Positions 9,287 to 21,829 of a stretch of 38,321 nucleotides of DNA are shown here, in pieces (position 1 is the stretch's first letter; each line of letters opens with the position of its first letter). The position numbers were made by a program, and so were the translations under genes. The notes beneath the pieces are model-generated. The model saw only the letters and a list, made by a program, of their open reading frames with translations, had not been told where the DNA came from and searched no databases. Origin of the DNA: Spongiibacteraceae bacterium (GTDB lineage: Bacteria > Pseudomonadota > Gammaproteobacteria > Pseudomonadales > PIVM01); the NCBI GenBank assembly GCA_030618505.1, contig JAUXDF010000003.1, positions 1 to 38,321 of the forward strand, read 5' to 3'.

Positions 9287-9375
9287 ATACTTTCCTTAAA
9301 GCCTAATGATTCTTTTATGCTATGCCTTCAACTATAAATTAAAAAGTTGCTGCATGAAACTGTAACGCTTAAACC

Positions 9376-9405
9376 AAAAAAGGGTAGCCTAAGCCACCCT
9401 TTTTT
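9376..9405 (-). terminator. Rho-independent terminator of the atp operon
   Basis: On the - strand, AAAAAA-GGGTGGC-TTAG-GCTACCC-TTTTTT: a 7-bp GC-rich stem (one G-U), 4-nt loop and a run of six T. It lies 25 bp after the atpC stop. The A-run on the other side makes it symmetrical, but no + strand gene reads into it. Confidence 0.9.
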
Positions 9406-9429
9406 ATTATTTTCTCTTCAACTTGTGAC

Positions 9430-9858
9430 TTATTGGCCGAGCTTTTTACGAATCTGCTGCAAGGTTCTCAACTGTGCCGCCGCCTCTGCCAACTGGGTTG
9501 CTGCTCTAGTGTAATCAAAGTCTGCACTTTGATTAGCAAGGGCCTGCTCGGCTTCTTTCTGTGCTTCAAGTGCTGCTGCTTCATCAACATCACCAGCACG
9601 CAAGGCAGTATCTGCCAAAATTGATACGACGCCAGGCTGAACTTCCAGATAACCACCGGAAACGTAATACACCTGCTCTTCTTCCTCACCCTCAACTCTC
9701 AGTCGTACTGGACCTGGGATAAGTGAAGTCAAAAGGGGCGCATGCCCGTAGTAAATACCAAGATCACCCAGAGCACCGGTGGCAATAACAACCTCCACCA
9801 AACCCGAGAATATCTCTTGCTCTGCACTGACTATATCGCAATGGATAGTCATAGCCAT
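9430..9858 (-). CDS. atpC: F1Fo ATP synthase epsilon subunit
   Basis: Central-stalk subunit that contacts gamma and the c-ring and can inhibit ATP hydrolysis. It has 142 residues (E. coli 139). The N-terminal beta-sandwich includes [17 protein letters not shown] and [19 protein letters not shown]. The C-terminal helical hairpin starts around [16 protein letters not shown]. It is the last gene of the atp operon, 40 bp after atpD and immediately before the terminator. Confidence 0.97.
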   Translation of the reverse strand: MAMTIHCDIVSAEQEIFSGLVEVVIATGALGDLGIYYGHAPLLTSLIPGPVRLRVEGEEEEQVYYVSGGYLEVQPGVVSILADTALRAGDVDEAAALEAQKEAEQALANQSADFDYTRAATQLAEAAAQLRTLQQIRKKLGQ

Positions 9859-9898
9859 ATCTTATCCTCAATTAGCGTAAGTAACGCACCCGCGCTAC

Positions 9899-11308
<1,410 letters not shown>

Positions 11309-11396
11309 TTAAACCAAGTTTTAATTCTTTTATAAAGGGGTGAAAACTACTAACCCTTTATCTAAACTGTATATTACTGCTTGTCTTATGCGCTGC

Positions 11397-12260
11397 TTAG
11401 GAAATCGCCGAAGCACCACTTACTATTTCTGAAAGTTCCTGGGTAATCGATGCCTGGCGCGCTTTGTTATAAATAAGCTCCAGACCATCAATCAGGTCTC
11501 CGGCATTATCGGTGGCATTTTTCATTGCCAGCATGCGTGCTGCCTGCTCGCAAGCGCCGTTTTCAACCACGGCCTGATATACCTGGGATTCGATATAACG
11601 GGCAAATAAACCATCCAACAAATCGCGAGCATCGGGCTCGTAGATATAATCCCAATGATGTTTCATGTCTTCGCTTTGTTCAGCTTCTAAAGGCAGTAGC
11701 TGCGATACACCTGGATTCTGTGTCATGGTGTTAATGAACTCATTACCCACCAAGAACAGCTTATCGATTTTTCCTTCACTAAAACCGTCAAGCATGACCT
11801 TCACGCCACCGATCAGATCGGCAACATCCGGAGTTTCACCCAGATCCCTTATTGCGGCTATAACATTACCACCGTAACTCTTAAAAAATGCCGCCGCTTT
11901 AGCGCCCACTAAACAAAGATCGATCTCTACATTACTGTCGTGCCATTGTTTCATTGCTTTAATGGAGGCCTTAAACAAGTTAATGTTTAAACCTCCACAT
12001 AAACCACGATCAGACGAAACGATAATAAAGCCAACTCGCTTTACATCACGCTCCTGCATAAACTTGTGCTTGTATTCCGGTGTAGCATTAGCAACATGGC
12101 CAATAACCTGGCGTATACGCTGGGAATAAGGCTTACCCAATTGCATGCGTTCCTGTGCCTTGCGCATTTTACTCGCAGCAACCATCTCCATTGCGCTCGT
12201 AATTTTCTGCGTACTCTTAATACTGCCGATCTGAGTACGTATTTCTTTTCCGCCAGCCAT
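11397..12260 (-). CDS. atpG: F1Fo ATP synthase gamma subunit
   Basis: Rotor shaft of F1. It has 287 residues, the family's normal length. The N-terminal helix [36 protein letters not shown] and the C-terminal helix ([41 protein letters not shown]) form the coiled coil inside the alpha3-beta3 ring. The Rossmann-like middle includes [12 protein letters not shown] (here [12 protein letters not shown]). It lies between atpA and atpD in the standard order. Confidence 0.97.
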   Translation of the reverse strand: MAGGKEIRTQIGSIKSTQKITSAMEMVAASKMRKAQERMQLGKPYSQRIRQVIGHVANATPEYKHKFMQERDVKRVGFIIVSSDRGLCGGLNINLFKASIKAMKQWHDSNVEIDLCLVGAKAAAFFKSYGGNVIAAIRDLGETPDVADLIGGVKVMLDGFSEGKIDKLFLVGNEFINTMTQNPGVSQLLPLEAEQSEDMKHHWDYIYEPDARDLLDGLFARYIESQVYQAVVENGACEQAARMLAMKNATDNAGDLIDGLELIYNKARQASITQELSEIVSGASAIS

Positions 12261-12361
12261 CTCTTCCCACCTGAACCTTGTTAAATAAGGTACAACTAAA
12301 TCTTATCGATTTAGCTTATAACAAGCCAGTCAAAGACTAAGTCTTTGACCGTACCGGATTT

Positions 12362-13906
12362 CTACCAAGTCTGGGTAGACTTGAATTTTTCTATTGCTTC
12401 TTTGAACTTGCCTTCAAACTCATCATTCCAGTTACCAGAGCTAACAATTGCTTTCATGGTGTCGGCAAATTCGCTGTTAGCAAAAGACAATAACGCTGAT
12501 TCAAAAGCGCCAATCTTTTCTACAGCCACATCTTTAAGGTGGCCTTCGTTAGCGGCATAAACCATCAAACCCATTTCAGCAACATTCATTGGAGAATACT
12601 GCTTTTGCTTCATCAATTCGGTAACGCGCTCTCCATGATCGAGCTGCGCACGAGTGGCTTCATCAAGGTCGGAAGCAAACTGGGAGAAAGCGGCCAATTC
12701 ACGATACTGGGCCAGCGCAGTACGAATACCACCGGACAGTTTCTTCATAACTTTGGTCTGCGCGGCACCACCAACACGAGATACGGATATACCCGCGTTC
12801 ATCGCTGGACGAATACCAGCGTTAAACATATCCGCTTCCAGGAATATCTGTCCGTCAGTAATTGAAATTACGTTGGTTGGTACGAATGCAGATACGTCGC
12901 CCGCTTGAGTTTCGATAATTGGCAGTGCGGTCAATGAACCGGTTTTGCCTTTTACTTCACCATCGGTGAATTTCTCTACGTAATTGGCATTAACTCGCGA
13001 GGCGCGCTCTAGCAAACGTGAGTGGAGATAGAATACATCACCAGGATACGCTTCACGTCCTGGTGGACGGCGTAGCAAGAGTGAAATCTGACGATAGGCC
13101 CAGGCTTGTTTAGTCAGGTCATCAAAAATAATCAGTGCATCTTCACCACGGTCACGATAGTACTCACCCATCGAAGCTCCAGCAAAAGGCGCCAAATATT
13201 GCATGGCAGCAGGATCCGATGCGGTAGCAGCAACAATAATGGTGTGATCCATAGCGCCATGCTCTTCGAGTTTTCGCACAACAGCAGCAATAGAAGAGGC
13301 TTTCTGTCCGATCGCTACATAGATACACTTAATACCAGAGTCTTTCTGGTTAATAATTGCATCAATGGCTATCGCACTCTTACCAATCTGACGGTCACCG
13401 ATAATCAACTCGCGCTGACCACGACCGATGGGCACCATTGCATCTACAGCTTTTAAACCAATCTGCACCGGCTGATCAACCGATTGGCGATCAATTACAC
13501 CGGGGGCTACTTTTTCGATAGCATCGGTCAGTTTAGCATTAACCGAGCCTTTTCCATCAATGGGGCTACCCAATGCGTCTACTACACGACCTTGTAATTC
13601 AGGCCCGACCGGTACTTCAAGAATTCGGCCAGTACACTTACAGCTCTGACCTTCGGCCAGACTGCGGTAGTCGCCCAAAATTACTGCGCCAACGGAGTCT
13701 CTTTCGAGGTTCAAAGCCATGCCATAGACACCGCCTTCAAACTCTATCATTTCGCCGTACATTACGTCGGCAAGACCATGGATTCGAATGATACCGTCGG
13801 TTACGGAAACAACGGTACCTTCGTTGCGGGCCTCAGTAGATACATCGAGTTCGTCGATGCGCTGCTTGATTATTTCGCTAATCTCGGATGGATTCAGCTG
13901 CTGCAT
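12362..13906 (-). CDS. atpA: F1Fo ATP synthase alpha subunit
   Basis: Non-catalytic nucleotide-binding subunit of F1. It has 514 residues (E. coli 513). The P-loop reads [15 protein letters not shown] around residues 169-183, with Ile and Ser where E. coli has Thr and Thr (GDRQTGKT). The lysine is kept, so binding should be intact. The arginine finger lies in [18 protein letters not shown]. The N terminus [14 protein letters not shown] contacts the delta subunit. It begins 16 bp after atpH. Confidence 0.98.
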   Translation of the reverse strand: MQQLNPSEISEIIKQRIDELDVSTEARNEGTVVSVTDGIIRIHGLADVMYGEMIEFEGGVYGMALNLERDSVGAVILGDYRSLAEGQSCKCTGRILEVPVGPELQGRVVDALGSPIDGKGSVNAKLTDAIEKVAPGVIDRQSVDQPVQIGLKAVDAMVPIGRGQRELIIGDRQIGKSAIAIDAIINQKDSGIKCIYVAIGQKASSIAAVVRKLEEHGAMDHTIIVAATASDPAAMQYLAPFAGASMGEYYRDRGEDALIIFDDLTKQAWAYRQISLLLRRPPGREAYPGDVFYLHSRLLERASRVNANYVEKFTDGEVKGKTGSLTALPIIETQAGDVSAFVPTNVISITDGQIFLEADMFNAGIRPAMNAGISVSRVGGAAQTKVMKKLSGGIRTALAQYRELAAFSQFASDLDEATRAQLDHGERVTELMKQKQYSPMNVAEMGLMVYAANEGHLKDVAVEKIGAFESALLSFANSEFADTMKAIVSSGNWNDEFEGKFKEAIEKFKSTQTW

Positions 13907-13922
13907 GCTCTGTTCCTCAATC

Positions 13923-14459
13923 CTACAATTTCATTGATTCTGCAAGCTTGGCCAAACGGCCTCGCACAGAACCGTCAATGACGATGTCGCCGGCACGAAC
14001 TAATATTCCGCCCAGCAAATTTTTGTCTACAACTGTACTTACTCGTATATCGCGTTCCAGCTTTTTACTCAGTGCGTCATCCAGTTTTTGCTGAATATCT
14101 TCACCTAAAGTAAATGCTGTCGAAATCTCGACATCTACCGTACGCTCTTGATTTGCCTTTAAGTCAGCAAAAAGTTGCTGAATTTGAGGCAATAATCTCA
14201 GTCGCTTATTTTCAGCTAATACCGTGACAAAGTTGCGTCCTTTTTCACTCAGTACATCTCCACACACTTCAACCAGCATGTTTGACTGCTGCTGAGATGT
14301 TATAGAAGGTGACGCAATAATCTTTGTTACATTTTCACTCTGGCAAACTGCAGATAATATCGCAATTTGTGTTTCCCAACCCGCAAGATCCTTATCCGCC
14401 ATAGCCTGCTGAAAAACAGCTTTTGCGTAAGGTCGTGCCAAGGTATTTAATTCAGCCAT
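13923..14459 (-). CDS. atpH: F1Fo ATP synthase delta subunit
   Basis: Peripheral-stalk subunit that links the alpha N terminus to the b dimer. It has 178 residues (E. coli 177). It has the N-terminal helical bundle starting [22 protein letters not shown], and the conserved C-terminal [40 protein letters not shown]. It is 12 bp after atpF, so probably translationally coupled. Confidence 0.97.
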   Translation of the reverse strand: MAELNTLARPYAKAVFQQAMADKDLAGWETQIAILSAVCQSENVTKIIASPSITSQQQSNMLVEVCGDVLSEKGRNFVTVLAENKRLRLLPQIQQLFADLKANQERTVDVEISTAFTLGEDIQQKLDDALSKKLERDIRVSTVVDKNLLGGILVRAGDIVIDGSVRGRLAKLAESMKL

Positions 14460-14471
14460 TAGATGCCTCGC

Positions 14472-14942
14472 TTAAAGACCAGCGGCCAGCTTGTCGACCA
14501 AATCTTTATGCGCACTTTCATCAATTGAGACTTCGAGAATTTTCTCAGCCCCAGCCAATGCCAATGCACCCACTTGCGCACGTAACTGCTCTTTTGCGCG
14601 ATTAACCTCTTGGTCAATCTCGGCTTGAGCGGCTTCTTTTAAACGATCACCTTCTAGTCGAGCCTGATCTTTGGACTCATCAACTATTTGGGTAGCTCGT
14701 TTGTTTGCCTGTTCAATAATACTGGTAGCCTCTATTTTGGCTTCATGCATTTTTTGAACGGCGTTCTTTTGTGCTAATTCCAGGTCTAGCTGTGCGCGAT
14801 CTGCTGCGCTCAAACCTTCATCAATAAGCTTTTGACGTTCCTGCATCGCTTCAATGACCGGTGGCCATATGAACTTTTTGCAGAACCAGACAAACATAAC
14901 GAAGCTTATGAGCTGGCCAAGAATTGTTAAATTGATATTCAC
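14472..14942 (-). CDS. atpF: F1Fo ATP synthase b subunit
   Basis: Peripheral stalk of the ATP synthase. It has 156 residues, identical in length to E. coli b. One N-terminal membrane helix ([24 protein letters not shown]) is followed by a long, charged, alanine-rich helix ([33 protein letters not shown] and on), which dimerises as a right-handed coiled coil. It sits between atpE and atpH. Confidence 0.97.
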   Translation of the reverse strand: MNINLTILGQLISFVMFVWFCKKFIWPPVIEAMQERQKLIDEGLSAADRAQLDLELAQKNAVQKMHEAKIEATSIIEQANKRATQIVDESKDQARLEGDRLKEAAQAEIDQEVNRAKEQLRAQVGALALAGAEKILEVSIDESAHKDLVDKLAAGL

Positions 14943-15004
14943 TACAACACCTCTTGCTGTTGTGGAACGTTAGGTCTTAATCAACCCGCGTTTGTAAAAA
15001 CTGT

Positions 15005-15250
<246 letters not shown>

Positions 15251-15291
15251 CTAATGGTTATGGTTAATTTAAAATCGTTAATTTAAAATCG

Positions 15292-16170
<879 letters not shown>

Positions 16171-16174
16171 CTAT

Positions 16175-16588
16175 CTATCTCTTTGAATGACTATAGTGAG
16201 TAGAGCCTTTTGACTGCAGTAATACCGCTGCGCCAATCGTTCCTACTAATAAAGTAACAACAAAACCAATTAACAAAGCTACTGTGTGCAGGGGTTCTAT
16301 AAATTTGAACACCATTGCCATCAGTATTGCCATTACAGCAAATTTTCCAATCTCGGCCTTGTAAAATGAGCCGAGTACCTTATTGGCATAGCGCGTTCCG
16401 TTGTAACGAAACGCTCTCCAGCCAAAATAAGTATTTCCTGCAGTAACAACCAAAGCGCCCAAAGCCGCTGAAATTGCTGCTGTGACTCCTGAAATACTAA
16501 ACAAGACAGCTAGCAGCGCAGTTGTTAATAATTGTAAAAGTATTAAGCGATGTAGCGGTGGTTTAGCAATGACGGATGAGTGTTTCAT
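16175..16588 (-). CDS. atpI: ATP synthase protein I
   Basis: Small membrane protein implicated in c-ring assembly and non-essential in E. coli. It has 137 residues with four predicted membrane helices, near residues 14-30, 35-52, 80-98 and 102-123. Its place is first in the atp operon, 10 bp before atpB. The sequence is only weakly conserved in general, so the call leans on position and topology. GYFGWRAFRY-like and KAEIGKF motifs (NTYFGWRAFRYNG, FYKAEIGKFAVM) match the family. Confidence 0.93.
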   Translation of the reverse strand: MKHSSVIAKPPLHRLILLQLLTTALLAVLFSISGVTAAISAALGALVVTAGNTYFGWRAFRYNGTRYANKVLGSFYKAEIGKFAVMAILMAMVFKFIEPLHTVALLIGFVVTLLVGTIGAAVLLQSKGSTHYSHSKR

Positions 16589-16710
16589 GTTCTTTTAGCC
16601 TTATTATGAGCCTACCTCGCCACAACAAAGCCACACTGCCTTCCAGATAGTTACAAGAAACCCTGAAACTATATTGATTACCCCAACCCTACCTTTTACA
16701 AATACTGCCT

Positions 16711-16729
16711 CGTTAGCCCTAAGCTAACG
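16711..16729 (-). other. Stem-loop in the atp leader or parB downstream region
   Basis: CGTTAGC and GCTAACG form a perfect 7-bp stem with a 5-nt loop. It lies at or just after the predicted transcription start of the atp promoter, so it would be at the very 5' end of the atp mRNA. There is no T-run after it, so it is not a good terminator for the upstream parB. An mRNA 5'-stabilising hairpin is a possible role (inference). Confidence 0.4.
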
Positions 16730-16736
16730 GGGGCGC

Positions 16737-16765
16737 ATTATAAGGAATACGGATTAGGGAATCAA
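16737..16765 (-). promoter_or_regulatory. Sigma70-type promoter of the atp operon
   Basis: On the - strand, TTGATT, 17 bp, TATAAT. The -10 is a perfect consensus and the spacing is ideal. Transcription would start near 16730 and give a leader of about 140 nt before atpI. It is the only strong promoter in the 295-bp gap between parB and atpI, which otherwise holds no recognisable gene. Confidence 0.75.
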
Positions 16766-16883
16766 CTGCTACTGCGCCAATGATGCACCCAAATCCGGTA
16801 GCCGCACCATTTTGGTTCTTAATACCGATATTCATCACTGGTTTTACTAATTGGATAGGGATTCAATGGTGGTTTGGGTAAAA

Positions 16884-17768
16884 CTACTTAATATGGTTTA
16901 AAATCCCATCAAGCTCATCAAGGCTGTTGTATTTAAAAACCAGTTTTCCCTTACCTTTTGCGCTATGTTGAATCAATACTGTAGCTCCGAGCTTTCCAGA
17001 CAACTGCTCTTCCAGACGTTTGATGTCCGGATCAATCTTCTTCTCGGTATTTTGGTTATTGTGCTCCTGCTGCAAACGACGAACCAGCGCTTCTGTCTGC
17101 CTGACTGATAAGCCCCTGCTCACCACACTGCTAGCTGCACTGACTTGCTTATTCTCAGCTAGTCCCAATAAAGCCCGCGCATGCCCCATCTCAAGGTCAC
17201 CATGCTCTAGCAGACGGCGTACTTCCTCCTTAAGACTCATCAGGCGCAGCAGGTTGGTTATCGTAGTTCTGGATTTTCCTACCGCATCCGCTACTTCCTG
17301 TTGGGTTAACTCAAACTCCTTTTGCAGGCGTTGCAAGGCAATCGCTTCTTCAATTGGATTGAGATCTTCGCGCTGAATATTTTCGATCAGTGCCATCGCT
17401 ACTGCAGCTTCATCGGGTACATCTCGAATAATAACCGGAATATCTTGTAGTCCCGCTAGCTGACAAGCTCGCCAACGGCGCTCACCAGCAATAATTTCAT
17501 AATGGTCTTTGGAAACTGGCCGTACCACAATCGGCTGCATTACACCTTGAACTCTTATCGATGCCGCCAACTCCTCAAGAGCCTCGGGGTGCATATCACG
17601 GCGTGGCTGGTATTTACCACGCTGAATAAATTCAACCGGTAATTTTTTTAACTGTCCATCCAGGGACTTGGTTTCACTTTTTTGATCAACTATATCATCA
17701 GCAGCTGGCCTGGTGCCTGCTAGCAGGGCATCAAGCCCCCGTCCCAAACCTCGCTTTTTTGCTGCCAT
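16884..17768 (-). CDS. parB: Chromosome partitioning protein ParB
   Basis: Binds parS and spreads as a CTP-dependent clamp to form the origin segregation complex. It has 294 residues. It starts with AAKKRGLGRGLDALLAG and has ParB boxes KLPVEFIQRGKYQPRRDMHPEALEELAASI and IIAGERRWRACQLAG (CTP/arginine patch). The helix-turn-helix lies around LTQQEVADAVGKSRTTITNLLRLM, and a C-terminal dimerisation domain follows. It lies 107 bp after parA. Two matching parS palindromes are present in recF, about 12 kb away. Confidence 0.97.
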   Translation of the reverse strand: MAAKKRGLGRGLDALLAGTRPAADDIVDQKSETKSLDGQLKKLPVEFIQRGKYQPRRDMHPEALEELAASIRVQGVMQPIVVRPVSKDHYEIIAGERRWRACQLAGLQDIPVIIRDVPDEAAVAMALIENIQREDLNPIEEAIALQRLQKEFELTQQEVADAVGKSRTTITNLLRLMSLKEEVRRLLEHGDLEMGHARALLGLAENKQVSAASSVVSRGLSVRQTEALVRRLQQEHNNQNTEKKIDPDIKRLEEQLSGKLGATVLIQHSAKGKGKLVFKYNSLDELDGILNHIK

Positions 17769-17875
17769 AGAATCCTCTAGCTACTTCAAATTAGTATTTC
17801 TTTACGCTTGGTTTATTACTGCCTTGATGACAGCAGTAACCAAGTCGGACTTAATAAGCTTGGTAATCCATCAGA

Positions 17876-18670
17876 TTACAGTTCAACCACCGACTGACAG
17901 GACTTTTCATCCATTCTTCGTAATACTTCACCTGCCAGAACCAGGTAGGCTTTTGCTCCCCTGGAGGTTTTGTCATAAATCAGTGCTGGCAAACCATGGC
18001 TAGGTGCCTCTGCCAAACGCACATTACGTGGTATACAGGTTCGATAGAGTTGATCGCCAAAGTGACGTACCAGCTGTTTAGAGACATCTCGCGTTAAGCC
18101 GTTTCTGGGGTCGTACATAGTACGTAAAATCCCTTCTATTTTTAAATCAGGGTTTATCACATCTGTAATACTGGCAATTGTCCTCAGCAGATCACTTAAA
18201 CCTTCCAAGGCGTAATATTCACACTGCATGGGAATAATCACACCATCGGCGGCACAAAGCCCATTAACGGTCAACATATTTAACGAGGGGGGGCAGTCAA
18301 TAATAATAAAATCATAGTTATCAGCAACCGTACTTAATGCCCTACGTAAGCGAGTTTCTCTGGCTAAGGTATCCAAAAGCTGGACTTCAGCTGCTGTCAG
18401 ATCGGCATTTGCTGGTAATACATCGTAAGCACCGACAGTATCATAAACACAACAATCACTAACCGTGGCCTCATCAACCAGTACATCGTAAATACTTAAC
18501 TCGAGGTTATTTTTATCGACACCACTACCCATAGTGGCATTTCCCTGCGGGTCAAGATCAACCAGTAATACGCGCTTTTTGGTTGCTGCCAGCGAAGCCG
18601 ACAGATTTACTGTGGTGGTGGTTTTAGCTACACCGCCCTTTTGATTTGCTACCGCTAGTATTCTGGCCAA
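17876..18670 (-). CDS. parA: Chromosome partitioning ATPase ParA (Soj)
   Basis: Walker-type ATPase that moves ParB-parS complexes over the nucleoid. It has 264 residues. The deviant Walker A KGGVAKTTTTVNL is at residues 11-23, with LLVDLDPQGNATMG and the Walker B stretch DFIIIDCPPSLNMLTVNG. It lacks the N-terminal DNA-binding extension of plasmid ParA proteins, as chromosomal ParA/Soj does. It sits between rsmG and parB in the conserved mnmG-rsmG-parA-parB order. Confidence 0.97.
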   Translation of the reverse strand: MARILAVANQKGGVAKTTTTVNLSASLAATKKRVLLVDLDPQGNATMGSGVDKNNLELSIYDVLVDEATVSDCCVYDTVGAYDVLPANADLTAAEVQLLDTLARETRLRRALSTVADNYDFIIIDCPPSLNMLTVNGLCAADGVIIPMQCEYYALEGLSDLLRTIASITDVINPDLKIEGILRTMYDPRNGLTRDVSKQLVRHFGDQLYRTCIPRNVRLAEAPSHGLPALIYDKTSRGAKAYLVLAGEVLRRMDEKSCQSVVEL

Positions 18671-18701
18671 ACTGTAATTCCTGCTCTAAGCGTGGTATTG
18701 G

Positions 18702-19331
18702 CTAATTTGCTTGAATAACCACCAAGTGGCGCTCGCCCTCCAAATCAGGCACGGCAAGCGTATAACAGGCTTTGACATTAAAGCCTTTTGGCAAATCCCT
18801 CAACTCTTTTTCAGGGTATAAGCCTTTCATCGCATAAAAACTGCCCTGCTCTGCGCAAAGCGCTTGAGTATAAACCAACATTTCCCTAAGGGAAGTAAAC
18901 GCTCGGCTTAATACACCATCAAATTTTTTCAGGGGAGTGAAATCTTCTGCTCGTGCTTTAACCACCTGCACATTATCCAAGGCCAGTTCCGCTTTTACCT
19001 GTAATAAAAAACGTGTTTTTTTGCTGTTGGTATCCAATAAGGTAAATTGCTGCTCCGGTAATGCTATTGCCAGTGGAATGCCGGGTAGACCTGCACCAGT
19101 ACCAACATCAACAAAATATTCTCCCTCAAGAAAAGGCGCGATACTTAAACTGTCCAGTAAATGCAAAACCAACATATCTTCAGGTTTTTTGATTGCGGTT
19201 AGGTTATAGGACTTGTTCCATTTTTCAATCAACAGCAGATAGTTGATCAAGCAATTTTTTTGTTGTGTTGATAAAGTAATAGCTAGAGTTTCCAGGCCAC
19301 AATTAAGTCGAGAATCAAGCTGAGACTGCAT
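18702..19331 (-). CDS. rsmG: 16S rRNA m7G527 methyltransferase
   Basis: Methylates G527 of 16S rRNA using SAM. It has 209 residues (E. coli 207). The SAM-binding loop is EYFVDVGTGAGLPGIPLAI, preceded by the N-terminal helices (LINYLLLIEKWNKSYNLTAIKKPEDMLVLHLLDSLS). It also has the conserved VLSRAFTSLREML. It lies 8 bp after mnmG and before parA. Loss of this protein is known to give low-level streptomycin resistance in other bacteria. The gene is intact here. Confidence 0.97.
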   Translation of the reverse strand: MQSQLDSRLNCGLETLAITLSTQQKNCLINYLLLIEKWNKSYNLTAIKKPEDMLVLHLLDSLSIAPFLEGEYFVDVGTGAGLPGIPLAIALPEQQFTLLDTNSKKTRFLLQVKAELALDNVQVVKARAEDFTPLKKFDGVLSRAFTSLREMLVYTQALCAEQGSFYAMKGLYPEKELRDLPKGFNVKACYTLAVPDLEGERHLVVIQAN

Positions 19332-19339
19332 ATCAATCC

Positions 19340-21235
19340 TTAGGCGCTTTTTTTATCAAGAGCGCCACGTTTTTTCATATAGATTAGCAGCAGGGAAACC
19401 GCAGCCGGGGTAACACCAGGGATACGTGATGCTTGACCTAAAGTTTGTGGTTTGGTGCTTATTAATTTCTGCTTAACTTCATTGGATAACCCTTCAACGG
19501 GCTGGTAATCAAAATCATCAGGCAGTAAACAGTTTTCATAACGGTGCATACGATCAATTTCATCTTGCTGGCGAGATATATAACCCGCGTATTTCACCTG
19601 TACTTCTATTTGTTCAACAACCTGCTTGTTAATATTTTTTTTATCTTCATTATCATATGCCGCCATCAGCTGTTGATAACTAACCCCTGGTCGTTTTAAT
19701 AAATCCAGTAGGTTATATTCTCTACTCAAGGGATTTTCTAATACTTCATTTAGCTTTTGTGCTTGCACACTATCGGGTTGAATCCAGGTTGTAGCCAACC
19801 GCTGCCTTTCTTTTTCGATGGCTTCAAATTTTTCTGAGAAAAACTGCCATTGCTGATCTCCAAGTAAACCCAACTCCCGTCCTTTTTCACTTAAGCGTAA
19901 ATCCGCATTATCTTCACGCAGAAGCAAACGATATTCTGCCCTACTAGTAAACATACGATAGGGTTCACTCGTACCCAAGTTAATCAAATCATCAACCAGT
20001 ACGCCAATATAGGCTTCATCTCTACGGGGACACCAAGGCTCTTTTTGCTGTGCGGCTAGTGCCGCATTACAACCGGCTAATAAACCTTGAGCAGCAGCTT
20101 CTTCGTAACCGGTGGTGCCATTAATCTGACCAGCAAAAAACAAACCCCTAATAGCTTTGGTTTCTAAAGAATATTTAAGACCACGTGGATCAAAAAAATC
20201 ATATTCAATGGCATAACCCGGTCGAGTGATATGAGCGTTTTCAAAACCTTTAATTGCCCGTATTAAATTAAGCTGTACATCAAAGGGAAGACTGGTGGAA
20301 ATACCATTGGGATAAAGCTCGTGGGTATTTAAGCCTTCAGGTTCAATAAAAATTTGGTGGGAATCTTTATCAGCAAAACGGTGGATTTTATCTTCTATTG
20401 AAGGGCAATACCGAGGACCTATACCTTCGATAACACCGGTGTACATAGGCGAGCGATCTAAACCGGCACGGATAATATCGTGACAACGCTCATTGGTGTG
20501 GGTAATCCAGCAACATATCTGTTTTGGGTGTTGATCAACGCTGCCCTGAAAAGACATTACCGGCCTTGGCTGATCCCCCCACTGTTCCTCCAAAATTTCA
20601 AAATTAACACTGCGCGCATCAATACGCGGCGGAGTTCCGGTTTTTAAACGTTCAACATTAAAGGGAAGTTCTCGCAGACGATCTGCCAAAGCCAGCGATG
20701 CTGGATCTCCAGCGCGCCCACCCTGATGGCTTTGTAAACCGATATGGATTTTCCCCGCTAAAAAAGTTCCTGCGGTTAGTACCACGGAGTCTGCGAGAAA
20801 ACGTAAACCCATATTGGTAACAACACCATTTATTTTATTATCGCTAATAATTAAATCATCGGCTGTCTGTTGGAAAATAAAAAGATTTTTTTGGTTTTCC
20901 AGAATATTACGTATCGCTGATTTATAGAGCGCTCGATCAGCCTGCGCTCGAGTCGCTCGTACCGCAGGACCTTTTCTGGCATTAAGAATACGAAACTGAA
21001 TACCGGCCAGATCAGTGGCTTTTGCCATTGCCCCGCCTAAAGCATCAATTTCTTTAACCAGGTGGCTTTTGCCAATACCGCCAATAGCGGGATTGCAGGA
21101 CATTAAACCCAGGGTTTCAATATTCTGGGTTAATAGTAGAGTTTTAAGCCCCATCCTGGCGCTAGCGAGAGCTGCCTCGGTGCCAGCATGTCCACCGCCA
21201 ATAACAATTACTGCAAATCGTTCAGGGAATTCCAC
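19340..21235 (-). CDS. mnmG: tRNA U34 carboxymethylaminomethyl modification enzyme, FAD subunit
   Basis: Works with MnmE to install cmnm5 or nm5 at U34 of several tRNAs. It has about 631 residues (E. coli 629). The FAD-binding [17 protein letters not shown] is near the N terminus, followed by LSCNPAIGG-type ([24 protein letters not shown]), [12 protein letters not shown] and [20 protein letters not shown]. The track begins at a TTG at 21247. I prefer the GTG at 21235, because GAGG sits 6 nt upstream and the resulting N terminus ([15 protein letters not shown]) matches the family. Its 5' side is the AT-rich, DnaA-box-bearing region, an E. coli-like arrangement. Confidence 0.96.
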   Translation of the reverse strand: MEFPERFAVIVIGGGHAGTEAALASARMGLKTLLLTQNIETLGLMSCNPAIGGIGKSHLVKEIDALGGAMAKATDLAGIQFRILNARKGPAVRATRAQADRALYKSAIRNILENQKNLFIFQQTADDLIISDNKINGVVTNMGLRFLADSVVLTAGTFLAGKIHIGLQSHQGGRAGDPASLALADRLRELPFNVERLKTGTPPRIDARSVNFEILEEQWGDQPRPVMSFQGSVDQHPKQICCWITHTNERCHDIIRAGLDRSPMYTGVIEGIGPRYCPSIEDKIHRFADKDSHQIFIEPEGLNTHELYPNGISTSLPFDVQLNLIRAIKGFENAHITRPGYAIEYDFFDPRGLKYSLETKAIRGLFFAGQINGTTGYEEAAAQGLLAGCNAALAAQQKEPWCPRRDEAYIGVLVDDLINLGTSEPYRMFTSRAEYRLLLREDNADLRLSEKGRELGLLGDQQWQFFSEKFEAIEKERQRLATTWIQPDSVQAQKLNEVLENPLSREYNLLDLLKRPGVSYQQLMAAYDNEDKKNINKQVVEQIEVQVKYAGYISRQQDEIDRMHRYENCLLPDDFDYQPVEGLSNEVKQKLISTKPQTLGQASRIPGVTPAAVSLLLIYMKKRGALDKKSA

Positions 21236-21249
21236 GACTAACCTCAAGC

Positions 21250-21829
21250 TGATTATTCTACTGCTGGATAAAAAAGGGTGGCCGATTATACGCAGAACTG
21301 ATTAAAGGATCAAAAGGCTTGTTTAATCGTTAATCAGTTATAAATCACTTACTTTTTGTTTTCGTGGAGTCTTTAAGTATAAAGATCTTTATGTATATAT
21401 ATGTATTATATATAGAAGATATTTAATATAGTTATTATTAGGGAGCCTATTTTCTGTTTATAAGTAGTTATTTTCAATTAAAAACAACCACTTATAGAGA
21501 ATGTAAGTGCTGTATTAACTAAGTATTTACTTGTGTAATAGCTCTTAAAGAAATTGTGGATAAAACCGATTGCAATAAATCTGTGGATAAACTTCATAGT
21601 TATCATTGTTTCGTTGACAAGTTATACACAGCTAGTTCAATTAGCTCAACTAGTATTCATGGGAGATTGATAAATAGGGATAAGTTTTAAGTTTTGTTGT
21701 GTATAAGTTGGGGGTAGCTGTTTAATAGCTTGTTAATACTGGGGTACAGACGAAATAGTAGATATTTTCGCTTCTCAATATATCTTGGGTATATATTAAT
21801 TTTGTAATGTTTGCTTCGCCTTTATTTAC
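21250..21829. other. Candidate replication origin (mnmG-mnmE intergenic), four DnaA boxes
   Basis: An AT-rich 580-bp gap without a gene. It contains four perfect TTATNCACA-type boxes: 21555-21563 and 21582-21590 (both TGTGGATAA, - orientation), 21622-21630 (TTATACACA, + orientation) and 21698-21706 (TGTGTATAA, - orientation). A very AT-rich stretch of roughly 21355-21440 (TATATATATGTATTATATATA) could be the unwinding element. The position beside mnmG resembles oriC of E. coli. A competing region exists next to dnaA. Confidence 0.6.

Noticed and set aside
20170-20190. CACGTG core in mnmG as an extra parS
   Set aside because: Flanks do not match TGTTNCACGTGNAACA beyond the core.
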